Shown here: positions 13,628-21,594 of the stretch, in pieces
Layout of the letters: every line of letters starts with the position of its first letter
Numbering within the stretch: the stretch's first letter is position 1
Source: JBBQXY01 sp051004815
GTDB lineage: Bacteria > Chloroflexota > Ktedonobacteria > Ktedonobacterales > Ktedonobacteraceae
Direction: 5' to 3'
DNA length: 25,067 nt
Assembly (NCBI GenBank): GCA_051004815.1
Contig: JBPCJY010000237.1
Span: 1-25,067, forward strand
The notes under the pieces: model-generated
What the model was told of the DNA's origin: nothing
What the model saw: the letters and a program-made list of their open reading frames with translations, nothing else
The model's database searches: none
Position numbers and translations under genes: made by a program

Positions 13628-16276
13628 TCATTGCTCCTTTAAATTTGCACCACACAATGCGCGGTCTTCTAATGCTTCGAGTACAAGACGGTCAGTGGTA
13701 GGTAACGACAAGGCGATGCGGAAGATGCTGCCACCACCTGGTCGGTCTTCCACCCAAATGCGTCCGCCGTGTGCTTCCACAATGCCGCGGCAGATGGCCA
13801 GGCCCAATCCACTGCCCTGTGTATGGGTGCCAATATCCCGGCCTAAGCGGTAAAAGTGTTGAAAAATCTTCTCATGCTCATCTGTCGGTATACCGGGGCC
13901 GCGGTCGGCGACGCCAATTATGACTGCGCTGCCGTTCCAACTGGTTTCGACGCGAATTGACGAGCATGGCAACGCATATTTACTGGCGTTTTCCAGCAAA
14001 TTCCATAGCACTTGAACGAGACGATCAGGATCGACGTAATGCAAGGGCAGGTCTTCCGCCAGATCACACTCCACGCGGCATCCATTATGCAAGCCTTCAA
14101 ACTTTGCCAGCGTATCGACAATGAGTACTGGCAGTTCCGTCCAGTCGCGATCAAGTGCGAGTACGCCCGCCTCTATGCGTGAGAGGTCAAGCAATTGGTC
14201 AACTAATCGTCCTAACCGACCGGTTTGGCCCGCGATATTGTGCAAGAGGTGTTCTTGTGCTCTAGCCGATTGAACGCCGCTATGGTCGAGCAGGCTTTCG
14301 ACGGAGGCGCGGATAGCGGTAAGCGGTGAGCGCAGGTCGTGTGAAACGGCGGCGATAAACCCGCTTTTCAGTCGGTCAGCTTCGCGCAATGCCTCCATCT
14401 CGCTTGCTGCACGCAGCAATTGAGCGTTCGTCAAACTGAGGCCAAGCTGTTGCCCGATGGCGGTAAACAAGGAGAGGTCTTCCTCTGTCAGTTTGCGTGG
14501 GTTATGGCAGCCGACAAGCAAGACGCCCAGGATCGTACTGCTGGCAACGAGTGGAACGGCCATCAATCCACACAGTCCTGTGTGACGTAGAGATTCATGC
14601 GCTACGCAGCCATTTCCCTCTATGCTACAGAGTAGTAACGGTTCTCCCAGAGCTACCACCAGGCATGCCACCTCATGGAGTGGTCGCAAGGGCAGTTCAG
14701 ATAGTGTGTGTGAGATGCTATCTGGCAGCCCCTGGTGAGCAACAAGTTGTAAGCCGTCCGCACGCGGATCACATGATAGAATCAAGCCCGCGTCCAGATC
14801 CATAATCTCCATGATACGTTTCAAAATCACGTTGAGATGTTGGTTCGGATCGGGGAGGGTACTCAGAAGCTGGGCGAGCATATTGAAGGCCTCGATACGT
14901 CGATTATGCTGCTGAAGGGAAGCGAAAAGTCGTGCGTTCTCAATAGCGGTAGCTGACTGCGTGGCGAACGCTATGGCCATTTGTACATCATCGATAACCC
15001 AGTGGTAGGCAGTGCATTTGGGGGCGGCAATGAAACCAATTACACCACGGGCGGTTGTCAGGGGCAACATGGCAATCGAACGGATGCCCAGGTGCTCCAC
15101 CAGGGATATCGGCAAAAGGGAAGAGGTGAGAATATCATCAATAATTACAGGCTCACCGCGTTCCTGGATAAGTTGGAAGGCCTCGGTACGTGCAAGCAGT
15201 GCTTCCAGTGAATGAAGGCTAGCGGACGGCAACGCATGCTGTTTCGACCAAATATGTAGCGATACAGCTTTTTCTTCCTCATCAAACAAGCAGGTAGCAG
15301 CTGCTTCAAGCTGTAAGAGTTGCGCGGTCTGTTCAGCAACTTTTTCCAGCGTGACATCAACATCCAGGCTTGCACTAATTGCGCCTGCTGCTGCTGCCAG
15401 GCGTTCCGCGTCGCAGGCGCGACGTTCTTGCCGATCGAGTTGCCAACGCATATCGGCCACGGTAGCGATGGGGAGCTGTCGCCTGTTTGCTTGATAGTGT
15501 GATGTAGGGTTCATGTTGATTGCGTGGGGGCGCGTGTAACTGGGAAAACTGGTGGTAGTACACAGGTAGTACGCGGAAATGCCACTTGTAGAAGTGAGGA
15601 GGGTGTGCATCTGCTGTTGGACATCCATCGCGGCAATGGCGAGGAAATTGGTGAGGAAGGGGCGGATGAGGCGATAGTTGCCTGTGACGTCTAACGCGCC
15701 AATAATCGCACCGGTCAATGGATGGCGGATAGGCGCGGCGGTACAGGTGAGGTCTTGCCATCCGTCGCAGTAATGTTCCGCTGCCATCAGTTGCACGACA
15801 TGGTGATCGGCAAGGGCGGTACCAATAGCATTGGTGCCGGCGGCACCCTCGCTCCAGTTGCCGCCGGGGATGAAGTCGATACGGGCAAGCTGGCGGCGAA
15901 TCGTGGCATCACCGATGACATCCAACAGGCATCCATGGGCATCGCTCAATACAACGACATAGCCGGAGTCAGCGAGAAAGTCTATAAGATGGCTCATCAC
16001 CGGGCGTGTTGCTCGTATCAACAGCTCATTGGCGGCGCGTACATTCTCCAGTTGAACCTCACGGGTCATAGCAAGGGGTGCGATACGACGTGCTGGATTG
16101 ACCTGCATAGCATGGCATCGCAGCCATGACTCCTGGATGAGCGAACGGAGGGTATAGCGTGTCAGGGTGCCAGAGGTCAGAAATCCATCACGAACAGCCG
16201 TCAAATGCCGGGCGGTGTGCTCGATCTCTGAGGGTGAGGCGATAGCCAAATGTACGCGATTCTGTTGATTGCTCAT
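13628..16276 (-). CDS. Sensor histidine kinase with AcoR/MimR-type GAF module and two further GAF domains
   Basis: An 882-residue soluble kinase without membrane helices. Residues about 45-225 match the N-terminal sensory part of AcoR/MimR activators: LIQESWLRC (46-54), then VVVLSDAHGCLLDVIGD (107-123), WSEGAAGTNAIGTALA (141-156) and TAAPIRHPLTGAIIGALDVTG (split here: TAAPIRHPLTGAII at 179-192, GALDVTG at 193-199). Two ordinary GAF domains follow (about 300-450 and 470-620). The kinase core has the phosphoacceptor His646 in AVSHDLRSPL, N-box NLLENASKYA (759-768), G1 DRGPGIP and G2 GSGLGLAI, most like KdpD. The ATG at 16276 has GAGGTGACGGT upstream. The frame stays open to 16459 through a hairpin repeat that I regard as non-coding. 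It forms an operon with the response regulator and probably senses the monooxygenase substrate or product. Confidence 0.9.
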   Translation of the reverse strand: MSNQQNRVHLAIASPSEIEHTARHLTAVRDGFLTSGTLTRYTLRSLIQESWLRCHAMQVNPARRIAPLAMTREVQLENVRAANELLIRATRPVMSHLIDFLADSGYVVVLSDAHGCLLDVIGDATIRRQLARIDFIPGGNWSEGAAGTNAIGTALADHHVVQLMAAEHYCDGWQDLTCTAAPIRHPLTGAIIGALDVTGNYRLIRPFLTNFLAIAAMDVQQQMHTLLTSTSGISAYYLCTTTSFPSYTRPHAINMNPTSHYQANRRQLPIATVADMRWQLDRQERRACDAERLAAAAGAISASLDVDVTLEKVAEQTAQLLQLEAAATCLFDEEEKAVSLHIWSKQHALPSASLHSLEALLARTEAFQLIQERGEPVIIDDILTSSLLPISLVEHLGIRSIAMLPLTTARGVIGFIAAPKCTAYHWVIDDVQMAIAFATQSATAIENARLFASLQQHNRRIEAFNMLAQLLSTLPDPNQHLNVILKRIMEIMDLDAGLILSCDPRADGLQLVAHQGLPDSISHTLSELPLRPLHEVACLVVALGEPLLLCSIEGNGCVAHESLRHTGLCGLMAVPLVASSTILGVLLVGCHNPRKLTEEDLSLFTAIGQQLGLSLTNAQLLRAASEMEALREADRLKSGFIAAVSHDLRSPLTAIRASVESLLDHSGVQSARAQEHLLHNIAGQTGRLGRLVDQLLDLSRIEAGVLALDRDWTELPVLIVDTLAKFEGLHNGCRVECDLAEDLPLHYVDPDRLVQVLWNLLENASKYALPCSSIRVETSWNGSAVIIGVADRGPGIPTDEHEKIFQHFYRLGRDIGTHTQGSGLGLAICRGIVEAHGGRIWVEDRPGGGSIFRIALSLPTTDRLVLEALEDRALCGANLKEQ

Positions 16277-16290
16277 ACCGTCACCTCTTC

Positions 16291-16376
16291 GCCGCCGGAG
16301 GCGGCGAAATAAGGGAAAAAGGGTTTTTCTGGGGACGCCCCAGACCCCGGCAGAGGGTGCGCCCTCTGCACTCCCC
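16291..16376 (+). repeat. GC-rich triple-hairpin repeat, copy 2
   Basis: GCCGCC-GGA-GGCGGC (16291-16305), CTGGGGACGCCCCAG (16339-16353) and GCAGAGGG-TGC-GCCCTCTGC type stem (about 16359-16378) follow each other in the same order as in copy 1 at 8337-8418. Loops differ but pairing is kept. It lies 15 bp upstream of the kinase start codon and would be transcribed as part of the kinase leader. Confidence 0.65.
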
Positions 16377-16764
16377 ATTCGCACCAACTTCCGCAATGCA
16401 GTACGGTTTGCCGTGGTGGGAAATGAGTTGCTTGATAAAACTTGCCCAGCATATCGCAATTCTCTATAACAGTATATAGCATATTACGGCAGAGGTGTCT
16501 ATGAAAATGAGCAAGCGAGTTACATATTTTCACCGAATTTTTACCTCACTACCTGCTATTCTCACCGCCTCCTCACCAAGCTCATGTTACCATTACAGCA
16601 GTCCAAGGAGAGCAGGAACGACAATGACCCTTCGTTTCGTAGGTCGCCTTCTTAGTAGCTTTCTATATGTAGCCAGGCCCATGACTCTGACTGCTGAGAG
16701 CAAAGTAACCCTCAAACAATTCCTATCTATTTGCTCGCTGTAGTCTCCAAAAACCATGAGTAGT

Positions 16765-16783
16765 CACATTCAAGATGAATGTG
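16765..16783. promoter_or_regulatory. 19-bp palindrome upstream of mimA
   Basis: CACATTCA (16765-16772) and TGAATGTG (16776-16783) are perfect reverse complements around AGA. The size and symmetry fit a dimeric regulator site. It lies 67 bp, centre to centre, before the next palindrome. Confidence 0.45.
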
Positions 16784-16827
16784 TCGCGATGCAGGAAGCC
16801 GAAACAGAGCGCAAACACAGGGGAGAC

Positions 16828-16854
16828 GTTGCCCATGCACTTTGCATGTGCAAC
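16828..16854 (+). promoter_or_regulatory. 27-bp hairpin/operator in the mimA leader
   Basis: GTTGCCCATGCA (16828-16839) and TGCATGTGCAAC (16843-16854) pair at 11 of 12 positions around the loop CTT. It ends 36 nt before the mimA ATG and 20 nt before its ribosome site. It could be an operator or an RNA hairpin that affects initiation or message stability. Confidence 0.5.
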
Positions 16855-16890
16855 GAACCAGGCGTTAGTCAGACAAGGAGAACAAGCAGT

Positions 16891-18519
16891 ATGGCTCGAA
16901 ACAGTATCACTAAAGCGTACCAAAAGATTCAAGAGCTTTCGTGGGAGCCGACCTTTGCTACACCGGTACAGAAGTATCCTACCGACTATAAGTTTAGCAA
17001 GGCCCCCAAGAAGGAACCGTTGAAGCAGGTCATGCAATCCTATTTCCCGATGCAGGAAGAGAAAGATGACCGTTCCATGGGTGCGATGGATGGCGCACTG
17101 CGTGGGAACATGTTCCGTCAGACGCAGCCACGTTGGATGGAGTGGATGAAGCTCTTCCTGGGCATCAGTCCCTTCCCGGAAATCTCCGCAGCTCGTGCAA
17201 TGCCGTTGCTCACCTCGGTCGTGCCAAATCCAGAACTGCACAATGGACTCGCGCTGCAAATGATTGACGAGGTGCGTCACTCCACCATCCAGATGCATCT
17301 CAAGCGTTATTACATGAAGAACTACATCGATCCCGCCGGATTCGACACGACTGAAAAGTCTTTTGATAGGTGCTATGCTGGCACTATTGGGCGTCAATTT
17401 GGCGAAGGCTTTACGACTGGTGACGCCGTCACAGCAGCCAATATCTACTTGCAGATTGTCGCGGAAACGGCCTTCACGAACACCCTGTTCGTAGCCATGC
17501 CCTCAGAGGCGGCTGCCAATGGTGATTACCTCCTACCAACCGTTTTCCTCTCGGTACAATCCGACGAGTCAAGGCATATCAGCAATGGCTATGCCACGTT
17601 GTTGATGGCATTGGCAGACCCCGAAAACCAACTGCTGTTGGAGCGCGACTTGCAGTATGCTTTCTGGAACAACCATTGTCTGGTTGATGCAGCTATCGGC
17701 ACGTTCATTGAGTATGGGACGAAGGATCGGCGCAAGAATCGCGAGAGCTACGCGGAGATGTGGAGACGCTGGATCTATGATGACTATTATCGCAGTTACC
17801 TGCTGCCGCTAGAGAAGTATGGGCTGAAGATTCACCATGAGGACGTTGAGGAAGCCTGGAACCGCATCGCGCACAAGGGCTATGTGCATAAGACGGCTCA
17901 GTTCTTTGCTACAGGCTGGTTCGCCAATTTCTGGCGTATCGACCCGATGACGGAAGAAGATTTCGAGTGGTTTGAGGCCAAGTATCCCGGCTGGTACAAC
18001 GAATACGGTAAGTGGTGGGAGCATTACGCAAAGCTCTCTAAGCCCAATGGCCATAAACCCATTGCTTTCGAGGATGTTGGCTACGTGTATCCACACCGCT
18101 GCTGGACGTGTATGGTGCCGTGTATGATCCGCGAAGACACGATTATGGATACCGTTGATGGTCAGGTACGTACCTACTGCTCGAAGACCTGCCACTGGAC
18201 CGATAAAGAGGTGTTCCGCGGCTCCTATCAGGGGCGCGAGACGCCTGCTATGGGCCGTTTGGTTGGTAAACGTGAGTGGGAAACCTGCTATCATGGCTGG
18301 GACCTGGTTGATGTCATGAAAGATCAAGGGTTTGTGCGCCCGGATGGCAAGACGCTCATTCCGCAACCCCACGTCATTTTCGACGACAAGTATATGTGGA
18401 CATTGGATCATCTCAAGGGCATTGAGTTCCAGAGTCCCAATGTGTTGCTCAATCAGATGACGCCAGAGCAGCGCGAAGCCTACATGACCGAGTATCGCAA
18501 GGGGTTCGTTATTAAGTAG
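16891..18519 (+). CDS. mimA: Binuclear-iron monooxygenase hydroxylase large (alpha) subunit
   Basis: A 542-residue soluble diiron hydroxylase subunit, nearly collinear with the actinobacterial propane/acetone/phenol monooxygenase MimA/PrmA. Diiron ligands are visible: Glu97 (FPEISAARAM), Glu127 and His130 (IDEVRH), Glu192 (VAETAFT), Glu226 and His229 (SDESRH). The C-terminal region has the Cys-rich HRCWTCMVPCM and YCSKTCHWTD segments. With MimC it forms the hydroxylase, receives electrons from MimB and needs MimD. Family members insert oxygen into propane (2-position), acetone or phenol; the exact substrate is not readable. The ATG at 16891 has AAGGAG 10 nt upstream and matches the family start (SxTKAxxKIxELSWEPTFATP). 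First gene of the operon. Confidence 0.95.
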   Translation: MARNSITKAYQKIQELSWEPTFATPVQKYPTDYKFSKAPKKEPLKQVMQSYFPMQEEKDDRSMGAMDGALRGNMFRQTQPRWMEWMKLFLGISPFPEISAARAMPLLTSVVPNPELHNGLALQMIDEVRHSTIQMHLKRYYMKNYIDPAGFDTTEKSFDRCYAGTIGRQFGEGFTTGDAVTAANIYLQIVAETAFTNTLFVAMPSEAAANGDYLLPTVFLSVQSDESRHISNGYATLLMALADPENQLLLERDLQYAFWNNHCLVDAAIGTFIEYGTKDRRKNRESYAEMWRRWIYDDYYRSYLLPLEKYGLKIHHEDVEEAWNRIAHKGYVHKTAQFFATGWFANFWRIDPMTEEDFEWFEAKYPGWYNEYGKWWEHYAKLSKPNGHKPIAFEDVGYVYPHRCWTCMVPCMIREDTIMDTVDGQVRTYCSKTCHWTDKEVFRGSYQGRETPAMGRLVGKREWETCYHGWDLVDVMKDQGFVRPDGKTLIPQPHVIFDDKYMWTLDHLKGIEFQSPNVLLNQMTPEQREAYMTEYRKGFVIK

Positions 18520-18551
18520 ATTGGGAACCAGGACGATCCTTGTGGTCAATA

Positions 18552-18608
18552 CATTTCGCGGGGCCGATAAATCGGCGATGGGCACGATAAATCGGCCCCT
18601 ACGAAATG
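18552..18608. repeat. REP-like palindromic repeat between mimA and mimB
   Basis: An imperfect inverted repeat opens with CATTTCGCGGGGCCGAT (18552-18568) and closes with ATCGGCCCCTACGAAATG (18591-18608), with two inner CGATAAATCGG-like units. The string GGGCCGATAAATCGGCG continuing to CGATAAATCGGCCC aligns closely with the repeat after mimD (21261-21297). It fills most of the 138-nt mimA-mimB gap. Confidence 0.7.
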
Positions 18609-18657
18609 CGCTGGTGGTGGGGTGTATTGTGTTCATAAGATGAGAAAGAGCTGGGGT

Positions 18658-19698
18658 ATGCCTACACATAGAGTTCGTTTTCAACCGGTGAACATTGAGA
18701 TCGAGGTGAACGAGGACGAAACGGTTCTCAATGCAGCGTTTCGCCAGGGTGTGTCGTTGACGCATGGATGTAGAGAGGGGCAGTGCTCGGCGTGCAAATC
18801 GTTTTTGCTGGACGGCGATATAGAGATGGAGAAATACTCCACCTTTGCTTTGCCAGAGTACGAGAGCGACGAGGGGTATGTCTTGCTATGTCGGTGTCAC
18901 GCGTATAGCGATTTGGAAGTTGAGCTTATCAACTACGACGAGGATATCATACGGCTGGGCATTCCTATCGAGACCTTCCAAACAACGATTGAGGCAATTG
19001 AACCGCTCACACACGACATCAAACGTCTCGTACTCAAGCTCGTCGAGCGGGACAGAAGGCTGCGGTTCACCGCCGGTCAGTACGCCTCTATTCGTATTCC
19101 TGGCAGTGAAGAGTATCGTGCCTACTCTATGGCTAACACCCCTCGTACCACCGATCGTCTGGAATTTATGATCAAAGTTTTTCCAAATGGTCTGTTTTCT
19201 GGCCTTTTGGATGGCGGGTTCACTATCGGGCAGGAATTGGAGATCGTGGGGCCGTATGGCGTCTTTATGCTTCGAGAGAAGTATGAGGATGAAATCATCT
19301 GCATAGGTGGGGGTTCTGGGATGGCCCCTCTCTGGTCATTGTTGAACGACATGGCAGAACGCGGTATCAAGCGTAAAGCGACCTTTTTTTACGGAGCGAG
19401 AACGCGCAAGGACCTGTTCTACCTGGATGCCCTCCGGCAGTTGGAGGAGCGGTTACCCGGTTTCCGTTTTATACCGGCTTTGTCTATGGCAACAGAGGAG
19501 GACGAGTGGGATGGCGAGACAGGACTGATCACGGAAGTGCTTGATCGTCACCTGTCGGCTAGTCAAGCACGTACTCAGGCCTATCTCTGTGGTCCGCCTC
19601 CCATGATCGATGCCGCTATTCCTGTACTTATCGGCAAGGGTATTAGTGAAGATCGCATCTTCTTTGACAAATTTACGTCCACAGCTAAGGTAACGTAG
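18658..19698 (+). CDS. mimB: Monooxygenase reductase (2Fe-2S/FAD/NADH)
   Basis: A 346-residue electron-transfer subunit. An N-terminal plant-type ferredoxin domain binds 2Fe-2S through Cys38, Cys43, Cys46 (HGCREGQCSACKSF) and Cys78 (LLCRCHAYSDLE). The FAD-binding barrel has YRAYSMANTP and the C-terminal NAD(P) domain has CIGGGSGMAPLWSLL and YLCGPPPMIDAA. It passes electrons from NADH to the MimAC hydroxylase. I chose the ATG at 18658 (MPTHRVRFQP), which matches the family; in-frame ATG 18640 and GTG 18622 lie upstream and the ribosome site (AAGAG, then GGGG) is weak for all of them. The gene follows mimA after a REP-like repeat. Confidence 0.95.
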   Translation: MPTHRVRFQPVNIEIEVNEDETVLNAAFRQGVSLTHGCREGQCSACKSFLLDGDIEMEKYSTFALPEYESDEGYVLLCRCHAYSDLEVELINYDEDIIRLGIPIETFQTTIEAIEPLTHDIKRLVLKLVERDRRLRFTAGQYASIRIPGSEEYRAYSMANTPRTTDRLEFMIKVFPNGLFSGLLDGGFTIGQELEIVGPYGVFMLREKYEDEIICIGGGSGMAPLWSLLNDMAERGIKRKATFFYGARTRKDLFYLDALRQLEERLPGFRFIPALSMATEEDEWDGETGLITEVLDRHLSASQARTQAYLCGPPPMIDAAIPVLIGKGISEDRIFFDKFTSTAKVT

Positions 19699-19737
19699 TT
19701 CATGCAAGCGTAGAAGCTCAAATGGAGGAAAGAACCT

Positions 19738-20835
19738 ATGGCAGAGCCAAATACCGGGACTGGACCCGCGATTAACATTACCAACGCGGGTGCGGGAGCC
19801 GCCACATTTTCAGGATCGGATAGTCGCTCTTTCAACTACTTTAAGTCCAAGGGACGACAAAACAGCGTCTATGAAGACGTCACAGTCGATGTGCAGCCCG
19901 ATCCCAATCGCTATCTTTTGCAGGGTTGGCTGTACGCCTTTGCCGATGGGACGGCGGGCTTTGACGAATCGTGGACGAAGATGAAGTCGTCGGATTGGCA
20001 TGTCTTCCGCGACCCCAATGAGCAATGGCACCGCACCTTCTATATCCGTGAGGCCAATACCGTGCGTCAGATACAACAAACGCAGAGCATGGCAATCAGT
20101 CAGAATGTATTTGAAACATGGGATAAGAGCTGGATCAAGGCTGTCGAGACGCACGTTGGTGCCTATATGCATCCCGAATATGGTCTTGGAATGCATGTCT
20201 TCACCCCGGCCCAGCGCGATGCCATGTCGAATATGATCAATAACGCCATCTGCGTTAATGGTATGGACAAACTGCGCTTCGCGCAGGATATGGCCCTTTA
20301 CAACCTGGTACTGACGGAGCATATCCCCAATTTCGATGGCAGTATCCATAAACAGACCTGGCTCAAAGACCCGGTCTGGCAGGGAGTACGCGAGAACGTA
20401 GAGCGATTGACGGCCACGCCCGACTGGGCCGAGCAACTCTTTGCCACCAACGTCATTTACGAACCGCTTGTGGGCGAGCTATTCCGTAGCCAGTTTGTGA
20501 TGCAGTTCGCGGCCCCCCACGGTGATTTTGTGACGCCAGTGTTGTTCGGGTTGGGCGAATACGATTACGAGCACAACCTGGCCTATACCGTCGAGCAACT
20601 GCGACTGCTTGCTGAGGATGCGCAACATGGCGAGGAGAATAAGCGCGTTATGGGAGAGTGGCTGGCGCATTGGGTGCCATTCAGTGTGGCGGCGGCGCGA
20701 CAATTGCAGCCTATATGGTCGCAGCCACGGCACAAAGTGTTGCGCTTTGAAGACGCCTACGAGCGGGCACGCCATCGATTTGAGTCCATCTTAGCGAAAA
20801 TAGGCATCCAGTTGCCGAAGGAGGTACAGCTTTGA
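19738..20835 (+). CDS. mimC: Monooxygenase hydroxylase small (beta) subunit
   Basis: A 365-residue protein matching the beta subunit of MimABCD/PrmABCD-type hydroxylases, which has a ferritin-like fold but no iron site and packs against MimA. Characteristic segments include EQWHRTFYIREANTVRQIQQ, then ETHVGAYMHPEYGLGMHVF and MDKLRFAQDMALYNLVL. An additional Gly/Ala/Asn-rich head (residues 1-25) precedes the conserved part. The ATG at 19738 has GGAGG 8 nt upstream. The order A-reductase-small subunit-coupling protein is that of the mycobacterial mim operon. Its stop overlaps the mimD TTG start. Confidence 0.93.
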   Translation: MAEPNTGTGPAINITNAGAGAATFSGSDSRSFNYFKSKGRQNSVYEDVTVDVQPDPNRYLLQGWLYAFADGTAGFDESWTKMKSSDWHVFRDPNEQWHRTFYIREANTVRQIQQTQSMAISQNVFETWDKSWIKAVETHVGAYMHPEYGLGMHVFTPAQRDAMSNMINNAICVNGMDKLRFAQDMALYNLVLTEHIPNFDGSIHKQTWLKDPVWQGVRENVERLTATPDWAEQLFATNVIYEPLVGELFRSQFVMQFAAPHGDFVTPVLFGLGEYDYEHNLAYTVEQLRLLAEDAQHGEENKRVMGEWLAHWVPFSVAAARQLQPIWSQPRHKVLRFEDAYERARHRFESILAKIGIQLPKEVQL

Positions 20836-21212
20836 GTCAAACGGCCAATAAAGGCACACATTCCGCCTACACATTTGATTTCTCGCACGAGCAATCAAAC
20901 CTCTGTGGAGTGACCTTGAGTGCTAGCGTCGAAGGCAATGTCATCGCCGATGTCATGAGTAAGAAGCCGAACGTGACAATTACAAGGTGGCCGGCAATCA
21001 TCCGCGTCGATGGAGTGGGCAAGCTCGAATTCGACATGGAGGAGATTGGTGAAGCTCTGGGCAAAGAGCCTGGAGAGTACACCGTGTACGATTTCGAGGT
21101 TGAGACATCAACTCACTATGGGCGGCAGGTGCGTCTGGACGACAAGGTACTTCTCTTCGCCAATCCAGAGGACGCCGCCGAATATATTGGTTTTGATGCA
21201 GCGGCGGTGTAG
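20832..21212 (+). CDS. mimD: Monooxygenase coupling/effector protein
   Basis: A 126-residue small regulatory protein of the MmoB/DmpM type, cofactor-free, which binds the hydroxylase and tunes oxygen activation. Recognisable blocks are CGVTLSASVEGNVIADVM, then PNVTITRWPAIIRVDGVGKL and DMEEIGEALGKEPGEYTVYD. The TTG start at 20832 overlaps the mimC stop as TTGA and has AGGAGGT 7 nt upstream within mimC, so translation is coupled. It closes the core mimABCD set; a 22-bp stem follows 19 nt after its stop. Confidence 0.93.
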   Translation: MSQTANKGTHSAYTFDFSHEQSNLCGVTLSASVEGNVIADVMSKKPNVTITRWPAIIRVDGVGKLEFDMEEIGEALGKEPGEYTVYDFEVETSTHYGRQVRLDDKVLLFANPEDAAEYIGFDAAAV

Positions 21213-21231
21213 GAGGAGTGCAATTCATTGA

Positions 21232-21283
21232 GTCCACCGCCGATTGATTGGCCACAGAACGGGCCGATCAATCGGCGGTGGAC
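21232..21283. repeat. REP-like long hairpin after mimD
   Basis: Arms GTCCACCGCCGATTGATTGG plus CC (21232-21253) and GGCCGATCAATCGGCGGTGG plus AC (21262-21283) pair at 21 of 22 positions with an 8-nt loop. No T-run follows. The 3' half continues into a CGATAAATCAGCCC unit homologous to the repeat at 18552-18608. It probably stabilises the mimABCD message or lowers read-through into the downstream genes. Confidence 0.75.
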
Positions 21284-21310
21284 GCGATAAATCAGCCCAT
21301 ACCGATGATA

Positions 21311-21340
21311 GTGACATGTAGCAATTTTTCATGGTATACT
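21311..21340 (+). promoter_or_regulatory. Candidate internal promoter for the amidohydrolase-adh genes
   Basis: GTGACA (21311-21316) and TATACT (21335-21340), each one base from consensus, are 18 nt apart. An ACATGT palindrome overlaps the -35 (21314-21319), with two more at 21363-21368 and 21378-21383 within the direct repeat CACATGTAT. The leader to the ATG at 21595 would be about 245 nt. Confidence 0.5.
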
Positions 21341-21594
21341 TGTGGTATTACTGCGATCCGTCACATGTATGTCCACCACATGTATTGTTGATCTGGCGTG
21401 TTTCGGGTGGGACAAACGCCTGAAATAGGTCACTTCACATCCGCCTTTCGTACAATGTCACTACACTTTATCTTGAAATGTAGTCTTGTATTTGTTGGTG
21501 CTATACCAGCACTGACTCTCCCCTCATGAGGCAGCAGCGTACGTCTACGCTACCTTTTGCTGTCTCCATACCACTCATGCGAAAGGATCTATCA

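Larger units (their letters stand above)
16377..16890. other. Divergent regulatory region between kinase and mimA
   Basis: About 500 bp without a convincing gene. It must hold the promoters of both the kinase operon and the mim operon, but I find no pair of strong -35/-10 hexamers. The visible structure is two inverted repeats in the mimA-proximal part (16765-16783 and 16828-16854) and an AT-rich stretch near 16461-16485 suited to a kinase promoter. A short open frame at 16495-16743 has no coding character. Confidence 0.45.

Noticed and set aside
16277..16459. 61-residue N-terminal extension of the sensor kinase
   Set aside because: The frame is open but runs through the triple-hairpin repeat and gives Arg-rich, low-complexity sequence; the ATG at 16276 has its own ribosome site.
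16495..16743. 82-residue plus-strand open frame upstream of mimA
   Set aside because: No ribosome site, no recognisable domain and an amino-acid composition like random sequence; treated as leader DNA.
21526..21594. Upstream in-frame start for the amidohydrolase
   Set aside because: The added residues are not protein-like, and the AAAGGA site is correctly placed for the ATG at 21595.
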